Source: Sporosarcina sp. ANT_H38 (GTDB lineage: Bacteria; Bacillota; Bacilli; Bacillales_A; Planococcaceae). From it: a stretch of DNA of 64,000 nucleotides. Positions 56,699 through 64,000 of the stretch are shown here, piece by piece. Every line of letters begins with the position of its first letter. Position 1 is the stretch's first letter. The notes beneath the pieces were generated by a model, which searched no databases, was not told where the DNA came from, and saw nothing but the letters and a program-made list of their open reading frames with translations. The stretch lies in NCBI RefSeq assembly GCF_008369195.1, contig NZ_VOBC01000005.1, forward strand, positions 62,001 through 126,000, in the 5' to 3' direction. The position numbers and the translations under genes were made by a program.

Positions 56699-56753
56699 AC
56701 AGCCTGACCGCAAATGTTATGCGGTGGGCTTTTTCCTATAGGAGGCACGCTTG

Positions 56754-58505
56754 ATGGGGGACAGTATTAAACGCTATATGAAGTTTGTGAAGCCGTATAA
56801 TTGGCTAATCATACTTACAATACTCATCGGTATCGTGAAATTTGCGATTCCGTTATTCATTCCGCTACTGATGAAAATCGTAATCGATGACATAATCGGA
56901 TCGGATACACTTACGAAGGTAGAGATGACGCGGCAATTGTTTTATTGGCTTGGCGGAACAGTACTTGTGTTCTTCATCGTCCGGCCGCCAGTTGAATATT
57001 ATCGTCAATATTATGCCCAGTATGTGAGCAATAAGATTTTGTATGATATCCGGAAGGAACTATATTCGCATCTGCAAAAATTAAGTCTCAGCTATTATTC
57101 CAACACACGAGCTGGAGAAATTATTTCACGCGTTATAAATGACGTGGAGCAAACGAAAAACTTTGTCATGATTGGGCTCATGAATGTTTGGCTTGACCTC
57201 GCGACCATTATCATAGCCGTTATTATTATGCTGACAATGGATGTTCCGCTTACGCTTGTCACGCTTCTCGCATTCCCTTTTTATGCTTACAGCGTCAAGC
57301 ATTTTTTCGGGAAGCTGAGAGAATTGACTGGCAAACGATCTCAAGCACTTGCGGATGTGCAAAGCTACTTGCATGAACGCGTTGCAGGTGTAAGTGTCAT
57401 AAAAAGCTTTGCACTTGAAGAAGAGGAACAACAGCGTTTCGATAAAACGAATGGCAACTTCCTCGATAAAGCACTTGATCATACAAAGTGGAATGCGAAA
57501 GCCTTTGCTGTGGTAAATACAATTACCGATGTTGCACCCCTTCTTGTTCTTGCATACGCAGGTTATCAAGTCATCAATAATGATTTGTCTGTTGGGACGA
57601 TGGTTGCGTTCATTGCATACATCGACAGGGTTTATAATCCGCTTCGAAGACTGGTCAATGCATCTACATCCCTTACGCAATCTTTCGCGTCTATGGACCG
57701 GGTCTTTGATTTGATGGAACAGGAGTATGATATTACAAACAAACCTGGTGCAAAAGAATTACCTCCTATTGATGGGGAAATCGAGTTCGATAATGTGAGC
57801 TTTACGTATGAAGAGGATGGGGATGCAGTCTTAAGTGGTATTAATTTCACTGTGAAACCAGGTGAAACAGTTGCATTTGTCGGTATGAGCGGCGGAGGGA
57901 AGTCGACAATTGTGGGTCTGATACCGAGGTTCCATGATGTAACGGGTGGTGCTGTGCGTATCGATGGACATGACTTGCGTGACGTCAATATTAAATCGCT
58001 ACGCGACCAAATTGGAATTGTTTTACAAGACACAATATTGTTCAGTGATTCCGTAAAAAGTAATATACTGATGGGGAAATCAGATGCAACAGATGAAGAA
58101 GTGATTGCTGCTGCAAAAGCGGCGAACGCGCATGATTTCATTGAAACACTGCCCCTTGGGTACGATACAAAAGTAGGAGAGCGGGGAGTTAAGCTGTCGG
58201 GTGGTCAAAAGCAACGCATTGCAATCGCTCGTGTCTTCTTGAAAAACCCACCACTCCTTATTTTGGATGAAGCGACATCAGCGCTTGACCTTGAAAGTGA
58301 AGCGCTCATTCAGGAATCGCTTGAAAGACTTGCGAATGAAAGAACAACACTTATCGTTGCGCACCGTTTATCGACGATAACACATGCAGATAAGATTTTC
58401 GTTATAGATTCAGGGAAGTTAAAAGAAATGGGTACGCACGATCAATTAATGAAGTTACAAGGAATTTACTATGGTTTGTTTCAGGTGCAAATACTTGGTA
58501 ATTAA
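56754..58505 (+). CDS. ygaD: ABC exporter, fused permease and ATPase (YgaD-like)
   Basis: 583 aa half-transporter that works as a dimer, of the MsbA/LmrA lipid-drug exporter class. Six helices lie in residues 1-320 with LSLSYYSNTRAGEIISRV at the coupling site; the ATPase has Walker A MSGGGKST, signature LSGGQKQRIAIARV, Walker B LLILDEATSALD and H-loop IVAHRLST. ATG 56754 follows GGAGG by about nine bases; TTG 56751 also fits. A short ygaC-ygaD spacing suggests one operon. Substrate unknown. Confidence 0.94.
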   Translation: MGDSIKRYMKFVKPYNWLIILTILIGIVKFAIPLFIPLLMKIVIDDIIGSDTLTKVEMTRQLFYWLGGTVLVFFIVRPPVEYYRQYYAQYVSNKILYDIRKELYSHLQKLSLSYYSNTRAGEIISRVINDVEQTKNFVMIGLMNVWLDLATIIIAVIIMLTMDVPLTLVTLLAFPFYAYSVKHFFGKLRELTGKRSQALADVQSYLHERVAGVSVIKSFALEEEEQQRFDKTNGNFLDKALDHTKWNAKAFAVVNTITDVAPLLVLAYAGYQVINNDLSVGTMVAFIAYIDRVYNPLRRLVNASTSLTQSFASMDRVFDLMEQEYDITNKPGAKELPPIDGEIEFDNVSFTYEEDGDAVLSGINFTVKPGETVAFVGMSGGGKSTIVGLIPRFHDVTGGAVRIDGHDLRDVNIKSLRDQIGIVLQDTILFSDSVKSNILMGKSDATDEEVIAAAKAANAHDFIETLPLGYDTKVGERGVKLSGGQKQRIAIARVFLKNPPLLILDEATSALDLESEALIQESLERLANERTTLIVAHRLSTITHADKIFVIDSGKLKEMGTHDQLMKLQGIYYGLFQVQILGN

Positions 58506-58542
58506 GAAATGAGATATGGTCAGATTTATAAAGAGTAGAGTG

Positions 58543-58730
58543 GCGAAGTTTTAACTTCGCTCAGTGGAAGTCTCCCACTTCTATAAGTGGTGAGGCCAAA
58601 CCCCTGCTCAATAAAAGAAGGTAACCTAAGTACGCCGCAGGACCTGCACCCTGTAGGTCCGTTAATGTCACAGATTTTGAAGGAAGTTAATTGTCGCAAG
58701 GATGCGACGCTTTTAGGCTAACTTCCTTAC
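58543..58730. repeat. Cluster of hairpins with an IS200/IS605-like right-end motif
   Basis: Four hairpins follow ygaD: GCGAAGTT/AACTTCGC (58543-58560), CCACTT-CTAT-AAGTGG (58575-58590) within GTCTCCCACTTCTATAAGTGG, GACCTGCA/TGTAGGTC (58641-58659), and a long AAGGAAGTTA...TAACTTCCTT stem with inner GTCGCA/TGCGAC (58680-58728). The second looks like the TCCCxCTTCTATAAGxGG hairpin that ends many IS200/IS605 (tnpB) elements. No tnpA or tnpB is near, so it would be a relic. The last stem may terminate the ygaD transcript. Confidence 0.45.
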
Positions 58731-58785
58731 TTGATCTGGACGCAAATATGCCGTGGCGCATTTGAAAATAGATGGAGGGGTTTTT

Positions 58786-59802
58786 ATGAAAAGAATAAAG
58801 TTTGGACCATTAGCCTTGATAGTGATTGTTGCTCTTTCTACCATGCTTGGAGCATGTGCTTCAGATGAATCGGAAGATGAGAGTTTACAAGAAAGTGGAA
58901 AGAAAATATTAGTTTACGGACATAGCGGGAATTCCTCGTCACTAGACCCAGCGCATATGAAGGAAGAGGATTCCTTCCAGATTGCTGTAAATATGTATGA
59001 GACACTAGTGAATCTCGATGAGAAAGGTGCTACTGTGGTTCCTGGCTTAGCAGAAAAATGGGAGGCTAGTGAGGACGGTTTGACGTATAAATTCCAGTTG
59101 CGCAAGGATATCAAATTCCACGATGATACAGAATTCAATGCAAATTCTGTCGTGAATAACTTTAAGCGCTGGGCCGAAGGGAAAGAAGAAGAGTTTCCTT
59201 ACTATGGTTCGGTATTCAATGGATTCAAAGAGGATGACAGCCGTATTATTAAATCGGTGACAGCTGACAGCGATGAAAAAATAACAATAAAGTTGAATCA
59301 TCCTCAAGCATCATTCTTGAAAAATCTAACGATGAGCCCGTTCTCGATGGTTAGCCAGACGGTATCAGAACTTGGTGATGATCAATTGGAAAGCAAGCCT
59401 GTTGGTACGGGACCGTTCCAATACGTCGAAGGGGAACTGAATGAAACAATCGTGGTTGTGAAATTCGAAGATTATTGGCAAGAAGGATTGCCGAAGCTTG
59501 AAAAAATCATCTTCAAGTCGATCCCTAATAATACTGCACGCTTAAATGCATTGATCGCCGGGGATATCGATTTAGCTGATAGTCTTAATCCGGCAGATAG
59601 AGTGGAAGTTAACGATGATGCCGAATTACAATTTATTGATCGTCCATTTGTGGAAAATATTTATCTAGATGCTCCTTCGATACCCAATGCCGAGTCAACG
59701 TCACTTTACGGGGCGACAAAGTACATGCTGAATTTCATTCCGCAACCAACAGGTTTTGATGTACTGTCGAAAGTGGAATTTGAATTACCAATAGAAGAGT
59801 GA
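58786..59802 (+). CDS. Peptide ABC transporter substrate-binding lipoprotein with a large in-frame internal deletion
   Basis: 338 aa against 544 for its paralogue at 62035-63669. A lipobox is present (MLGACASDE; Cys near residue 23). Up to about residue 290 it follows the paralogue closely (e.g. WEASEDGLTYKFQLRKDIKFHD). It then jumps to the paralogue's last forty residues (DAPSIPNAESTSLYGATKYM versus DEAPWVPLAHSTPLLGGSKD), losing about 200 residues, that is most of the second lobe. The frame is kept. It cannot close on a ligand in the usual way; a decaying gene or a new role are both possible. GGAGGGG precedes ATG 58786 and a terminator follows. Confidence 0.85.
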   Translation: MKRIKFGPLALIVIVALSTMLGACASDESEDESLQESGKKILVYGHSGNSSSLDPAHMKEEDSFQIAVNMYETLVNLDEKGATVVPGLAEKWEASEDGLTYKFQLRKDIKFHDDTEFNANSVVNNFKRWAEGKEEEFPYYGSVFNGFKEDDSRIIKSVTADSDEKITIKLNHPQASFLKNLTMSPFSMVSQTVSELGDDQLESKPVGTGPFQYVEGELNETIVVVKFEDYWQEGLPKLEKIIFKSIPNNTARLNALIAGDIDLADSLNPADRVEVNDDAELQFIDRPFVENIYLDAPSIPNAESTSLYGATKYMLNFIPQPTGFDVLSKVEFELPIEE

Positions 59803-59804
59803 AA

Positions 59805-59853
59805 AAGCTATCCGATTGATCAGGGTTTCCCTGGTTAGCGGATAGCTTTTTTT
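59805..59853 (+). terminator. Terminator after the deleted substrate-binding gene
   Basis: AAAAAGCTATCCG pairs with CGGATAGCTTTTT with an inner CAGGG/CCCTG stem; TTTTTT follows. Confidence 0.92.
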
Positions 59854-59941
59854 CTACGGAGAAATATAGACTTTTGTTCTGTTAATAGGTTATATGACTA
59901 TTTAGTAGGCCTTTGTCATTACAAGAATATATTAAAAAGTA

Positions 59942-59969
59942 TTGCATTTATTAAGTATAATCGTATAAT
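59942..59969 (+). promoter_or_regulatory. Sigma-A-type promoter of the peptide transporter operon
   Basis: TTGCAT and TATAAT with 16 bases between, 59 bases before the oppD start. The surrounding 59860-60000 is very AT-rich. Confidence 0.65.
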
Positions 59970-60027
59970 AATGAATATGAAGATAATTATGAATAAATAT
60001 TAATTGATTAAGAAAAAGGGTGATCTG

Positions 60028-61050
60028 ATGGAAGAGAGGAAGACTGTCCTCCAAGTAAAAGATTTACAGACGACCTTTTTTACTGATTCGGGGGAAATAC
60101 CGGCTGTTGATCATATTGACTTTCACTTGAATGAAGGAGAAATCCTTGGAATTGTCGGAGAATCAGGTTGCGGAAAAAGTGTAACTTCCTTATCGATAAT
60201 GGGGCTAGTTCCAAAGCCTCCCGGAAAAGTTGTCGGGGGCAAAATATTATTTGAAGACAAAGATTTGCTAACCATGAATGAAAAGCAAATGCGGCGTATT
60301 CGGGGAAATGACATTGCAATGATTTTCCAAGAACCGATGACATCGCTGAATCCATTGTTCTCGATTGGCAATCAAATGACGGAAGCTGTTCGGATCCACG
60401 AAAAAGGTTGGTCTAAGAAAAAGGCTGAGGGAAAAGCAGTTGAAATGTTGAAACTTGTTGGTTTGCCTCGTGCAGAGGAAATGATGAGAGACTACCCACA
60501 CCAATTATCAGGTGGAATGCGACAACGTGTAATGATTGCGATGGCACTGGTATGTGATCCTAAAGTACTCATTGCTGACGAACCAACCACTGCTCTCGAT
60601 GTGACAATTCAGGCGCAAATTTTGAAGCTAATGCGAGAATTAAATACCAGATTGAATACTGCCGTTCTCCTTATTACTCATGACTTGGGTGTCGTTGCAG
60701 AAACATGCGAACGTGTCATTGTTATGTATGCTGGCCAAATCATTGAGGAAGCATCCGTTAAGATGATCTTCGAAGATCCACAGCATCCCTATACAAAAGG
60801 ACTGATACAATCAGTTCCCGATATGCGCTATAAAAAGGATAGGCTCTATTCTATCCCGGGCAGCGTGCCGAAACCTGGTTCAATTAAGCATGGGTGCAGA
60901 TTTGCAGCGAGATGTGAATTTGCATTTGATCGTTGTCTAAAAGAAAACCCAGAACTATATGAAACATCGGATGTTCACCAGACTCGATGCTTCCTATACG
61001 ACAAAGAAGGGGTGAAACAGCATGACAACAAAGCCCTTATTGAAAGTTGA
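60028..61050 (+). CDS. Peptide ABC transporter ATP-binding protein (OppD/DppD)
   Basis: 340 aa. One of two ATPases of a di/oligopeptide importer. Walker A GESGCGKS, signature [15 protein letters not shown], Walker [13 protein letters not shown], and the C-terminal OppD-type cysteine region ([16 protein letters not shown]...TRCFLY) that holds a [4Fe-4S] cluster in relatives. ATG 60028 has AAAGGGTG upstream; TTG 60004 does not. It overlaps the next gene by 29 bases. Confidence 0.95.
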   Translation: MEERKTVLQVKDLQTTFFTDSGEIPAVDHIDFHLNEGEILGIVGESGCGKSVTSLSIMGLVPKPPGKVVGGKILFEDKDLLTMNEKQMRRIRGNDIAMIFQEPMTSLNPLFSIGNQMTEAVRIHEKGWSKKKAEGKAVEMLKLVGLPRAEEMMRDYPHQLSGGMRQRVMIAMALVCDPKVLIADEPTTALDVTIQAQILKLMRELNTRLNTAVLLITHDLGVVAETCERVIVMYAGQIIEEASVKMIFEDPQHPYTKGLIQSVPDMRYKKDRLYSIPGSVPKPGSIKHGCRFAARCEFAFDRCLKENPELYETSDVHQTRCFLYDKEGVKQHDNKALIES

Positions 61051-62038
61051 AGGTTTGAAAAAGTATTTCCCCGTTAAAAAAGGGATTCTTGGTAGAACAG
61101 TTGGGCATGTCAAAGCGGTGGACGACGTATCATTTTACGTTAATGAAGGAGAAACGCTCGGCATAGTTGGTGAATCAGGATGTGGTAAGTCGACAACGGG
61201 CAGAATGCTGATGCGTCTTCTTGAGCCTACTGAAGGAACAGTTGAATTTGACGGCAAAGATTTGACTTCCTTATCTACTGAGGAAATGCGGAAAACGAGA
61301 CGTGATATCCAAATGGTATTCCAAGATCCATACGCTTCATTAAATCCGCGTCATACGATTGAAAAAATACTGGAAGAGCCTCTCATTGTACATGGTATTG
61401 ATAATTCAAAAGAGCGGAAAAAGAAAGTGCGTGAATTTCTTGAAATAGTAGGACTAAGCGCATATCACGCAAAACGCTATCCGCACCAATTTAGTGGAGG
61501 ACAGCGTCAGCGTATTGGAATTGCTCGGGCGCTAATGACAAATCCGAAACTGATAATTGCTGATGAGCCTGTTTCGGCTCTCGATGTGTCAATTCAGTCT
61601 CAAGTGTTAAACCTAATGCAAGACTTGCAGAAGGAATTTAATCTCACTTATATCTTCATTGCCCATGATCTTGGGGTCGTCCGTCACATAAGTGATCGTG
61701 TCGGAGTTATGTATCTTGGAAAGATGGTAGAAATGGCAGATAGCGAGCAGCTCTATGCGAAGCCACTACATCCCTATACGCAGGCATTATTGTCGGCGGT
61801 TCCAGTACCAGATCCAGCTTTCAAGAAAGAGCAAATTCTTCTTGAAGGGGATATTCCAAATCCTGCAAATCCTCCTAGCGGCTGCACATTTCATACGCGC
61901 TGTCCGCATAAGATGGCAATTTGCACGAAAGTTACACCAAAACTTGTTGAACATGATTCGGGTCATTCTGTCGCCTGTCACCTTTATAGTGGTGAACAGG
62001 TAGACAATGATATAAAACAGTTGGAGGGGTCAATATGA
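61022..62038 (+). CDS. Peptide ABC transporter ATP-binding protein (OppF/DppF)
   Basis: 338 aa, partner ATPase. KKYFPVKKGILGRTVGHVKA is the OppF-type start; Walker [10 protein letters not shown], signature FSGGQRQRIGIARAL, Walker B LIIADEPVSALD, and a C-terminal cysteine cluster (SGCTFHTRCPHKMAIC...VACHLY). AAGGGGTG precedes ATG 61022. The stop overlaps the SBP start as ATGA. Confidence 0.95.
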   Translation: MTTKPLLKVEGLKKYFPVKKGILGRTVGHVKAVDDVSFYVNEGETLGIVGESGCGKSTTGRMLMRLLEPTEGTVEFDGKDLTSLSTEEMRKTRRDIQMVFQDPYASLNPRHTIEKILEEPLIVHGIDNSKERKKKVREFLEIVGLSAYHAKRYPHQFSGGQRQRIGIARALMTNPKLIIADEPVSALDVSIQSQVLNLMQDLQKEFNLTYIFIAHDLGVVRHISDRVGVMYLGKMVEMADSEQLYAKPLHPYTQALLSAVPVPDPAFKKEQILLEGDIPNPANPPSGCTFHTRCPHKMAICTKVTPKLVEHDSGHSVACHLYSGEQVDNDIKQLEGSI

Positions 62039-63669
62039 GGAAAAGAAAGTTAGGGTTGCTAGCACTAATGTTGCTTCTCGTTCTTTCGGCAGCGCTTGCC
62101 GCTTGCTCGTCAGATGCTGGCGAAGGCAAGAAGGAAGAAGGCAAAAAGGAAGAGGCCAATACTGAAGAAGCTAAAAACGTGAAAGATACATTGGTCTTCG
62201 GACGTGGTGGGGATTCAACTTCTCTTGATCCATCAAGGGTAACGGAAGGGGAATCCTTCAAAGTAACGGTTAATATTTACGAAACGCTTCTGAATTTCGG
62301 GGAGAGTGATACAGAAATTAATCCAGGACTTGCAACTGAATGGGAGCCAAGTGAAGATGGTTTAACGTATACGTTCAAACTACGTGAAGGCGTTAAGTTC
62401 CATGATGGAACTGACTTCAATGCTGACGCGGTCGTAAAAAACTTCGAGCGTTGGGCAGGTGGGGATGCAGAAAAATTCCCATATTATAACACGACGTTCG
62501 GTGGTTTTAAAGGTGATGAAGGTCATGTTATTGAGTCGGTTACAGCAGACGGCGAAAATACAGTCCTAATTAAATTAACACGCCCGCAAGCACCATTCCT
62601 TAAAAATATAGCAATGAGTATGTTTGCAATTGCAAGCCCAACTGCATTTGAATTAGGTGACGATCAATTAGAAAGAAACCCAGTAGGTACAGGCCCATTC
62701 AAGTTCGTAGAATGGAAACCAAATGAAACAATCACAATTGACAAATTTGATGACTATTGGGATGCAGAACTACCAAAACTTAAAAGGATTATCTTCCGTT
62801 CAATTCCTGACAACTCTGCACGGTTGAATGAATTGATGTCTGGAAATATCGAACTTGCAGATGGCATTAATCCATCAGATGGCAAATCGATTGAGGATAA
62901 TGATGAGCTTCAGTTATTTGAACGTCCATCTATGAACGTAGGCTATTTAGGTCTTACAGTAACACGCCCTCCTTTCGATAAAAAAGAAGTGCGCCAAGCT
63001 TTTAACTATGCAATTGACAAACAATCAATTATTGATTCGTTCTTCGAAGGACGTGCGGATGTCGCGAAAAATCCGATGCCGCCATCTATTTCAGGCTATA
63101 ACGATGATATCGAAGGATATGAATACAATCCTGAAAAAGCGAAAGAACTACTAAAATCGGTAGGACTTGAAGACGGTTTTGAGATGGATCTATGGGCAAT
63201 GCCGGTACCACGTCCATACATGCCAGATGGTAAAAAAGTTGCTGAAGTCATTCAGAAAAACCTTGCAGACATAGGCATTACTGCAAATATTGTTTCGCAT
63301 GAATGGGCAACTTATCTTGACCTTGCAAGTAAAGGGGATGCAGATGCGTTTATGCTCGGCTGGACTGGGGATAACGGAGATGCAGATAACTTCCTATACG
63401 CTTTGCTAGATGAAGATAATATCGGTAGCAATAACTATACGTACTATAAAAATGACAAACTCCACGACATTCTTATCGCAGCACAAACTGAAATAAATGA
63501 AGATAAACGTATTGAATTGTACAAAGAAGCACAGGTCATCCTTCATGATGAAGCACCGTGGGTACCACTTGCTCACTCAACTCCGCTTCTTGGAGGATCT
63601 AAAGATTTAACAGGTTTCGTTCCAGGCCCAATTGCCTCGGATTTATTGTCGAAAGTAGAATTCAAGTAA
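62035..63669 (+). CDS. Peptide ABC transporter substrate-binding lipoprotein
   Basis: 544 aa, family 5 solute-binding protein. The lipoprotein signal ends in ALAACSS (Cys near residue 23), so it is tethered to the outer face of the membrane. It has an acidic Lys/Glu linker, then both lobes: DSTSLDPSRVTEGESFKVTV, GLTYTFKLREGVKFHDGTDF, NPVGTGPFKFVEWKPNE and a full C-terminal half. Closest in kind to di-peptide/glutathione-type binders. GGAGGGG precedes the start. Confidence 0.95.
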   Translation: MRKRKLGLLALMLLLVLSAALAACSSDAGEGKKEEGKKEEANTEEAKNVKDTLVFGRGGDSTSLDPSRVTEGESFKVTVNIYETLLNFGESDTEINPGLATEWEPSEDGLTYTFKLREGVKFHDGTDFNADAVVKNFERWAGGDAEKFPYYNTTFGGFKGDEGHVIESVTADGENTVLIKLTRPQAPFLKNIAMSMFAIASPTAFELGDDQLERNPVGTGPFKFVEWKPNETITIDKFDDYWDAELPKLKRIIFRSIPDNSARLNELMSGNIELADGINPSDGKSIEDNDELQLFERPSMNVGYLGLTVTRPPFDKKEVRQAFNYAIDKQSIIDSFFEGRADVAKNPMPPSISGYNDDIEGYEYNPEKAKELLKSVGLEDGFEMDLWAMPVPRPYMPDGKKVAEVIQKNLADIGITANIVSHEWATYLDLASKGDADAFMLGWTGDNGDADNFLYALLDEDNIGSNNYTYYKNDKLHDILIAAQTEINEDKRIELYKEAQVILHDEAPWVPLAHSTPLLGGSKDLTGFVPGPIASDLLSKVEFK

Positions 63670-63779
63670 AAGTTTGTAAGAAATGGACGGAAAGGGAGAG
63701 GTCTTTCGGATTTCTTCCTTTTCTCTTTCATTTGATGGATACATATAAGTTGATAGAAGAGTTGGAGAGGTGAAAGATT

Positions 63780-64000
63780 ATGCTCAGCTACATTGGAAAA
63801 AGAATGCTGCAGCTCATTCCTGTCCTGCTTGGGATGACGTTTGTCGTATTTATGATTATTCGTGCAATCCCGGGCAACCCTGCCCAAATTATTCTTGGAC
63901 AGCAGGCGACTAAAGAGTCAGTCGAAGCGCTGACGATAAAGCTTGGTTTGGATAACCCTTGGTATGTTCAGTATTTCAAATACCTGGGTGATCTTTTTAA
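63780..64000 (+). CDS. Peptide ABC transporter permease (OppB/DppB), cut by the window edge
   Basis: The first 73 residues are seen: MLSYIGKRMLQLIPVLLGMT, a first membrane helix with FVVFMIIRAIPGNPAQIIL, and LTIKLGLDNPWYVQYFKYL. This is the standard N-terminus of DppB/OppB-type permeases. GGAGAGG lies 8-9 bases before ATG 63780. It follows the SBP by 110 bases and should be followed by a DppC-type gene outside the window. Confidence 0.95.
   Translation, partial: MLSYIGKRMLQLIPVLLGMTFVVFMIIRAIPGNPAQIILGQQATKESVEALTIKLGLDNPWYVQYFKYLGDLF

Noticed and set aside
57126..57680. 184-aa minus-strand frame opposite ygaD
   Set aside because: Shadow frame with no ribosome site, inside a complete ABC exporter gene.

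Overview
The window looks like chromosome of a low-GC, spore-forming Gram-positive bacterium of the Bacillales, most likely a Planococcaceae member such as Sporosarcina. Evidence: a gamma-type SASP gene (sspE) and the cortex deacetylase gene pdaA (spore former); a block yfhF-recX-yfhH-yfhP-mutY-fabL-sspE-ygaC-ygaD whose gene order matches what I remember of Bacillus subtilis; strong GGAGG ribosome sites with frequent TTG/GTG starts; and a homologue of the Enterococcus D-aspartate ligase, which fits the Lys-type peptidoglycan with a D-dicarboxylic acid bridge known in Sporosarcina. The genus is an inference from memory, not from a search. No tRNA, rRNA or CRISPR array was seen.

Layout. 1-2.3 kb: end of an iron/heme ABC uptake operon (permease, ATPase, HugZ-type protein, DinB protein). 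2.8-8.7 kb: 5-oxoproline cluster (IclR regulator, PxpC and PxpB on minus; PxpA, YcsG transporter and YcsI/D-glutamate-cyclase-like protein on plus) with a CcpA cre site and a palindrome in the divergent gap. 9.7-16 kb: DUF2935 protein, LD-carboxypeptidase, glycerophosphodiesterase, D-Asp-ligase-like ATP-grasp enzyme, chemoreceptor. 16-23.6 kb: beta-glucoside PTS operon driven by a textbook sigma-54 promoter and a LevR-type activator. 24-45 kb: mixed housekeeping genes (fatty acid hydroxylase, amidase, RNA helicase, methionine aminopeptidase, TPP-riboswitch-controlled ThiT, TspO, M3 peptidase, carbonic anhydrase, aminopeptidase, MotAB, alanine symporter, BrkB, P1B-4 metal ATPase). 45.7-58.5 kb: class I fumarase, a candidate structured RNA, an MFS transporter, pdaA, and the yfh-yga block. 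58.7-64 kb: a peptide ABC transporter operon (internally deleted solute-binding paralogue, OppD, OppF, SBP, OppB cut by the window edge).

The most unusual non-coding content is a family of four related 0.43-0.75 kb elements (8894-9645, 12678-13361, 28991-29421, about 42790-43448). They have terminal inverted repeats, 9-bp imperfect target duplications, no coding capacity, two constant hairpins and two positions where long perfect hairpins come and go between copies. They resemble large non-autonomous transposable elements (MITEs) that carry interchangeable terminator-like hairpin cassettes. A second notable item is a roughly 370-nt transcription unit at 47.6-47.97 kb with a near-consensus promoter, several hairpins, a strong intrinsic terminator and no credible reading frame.

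Many starts given here are chosen on the ribosome-binding site rather than the longest reading frame; the reason is stated in each entry.
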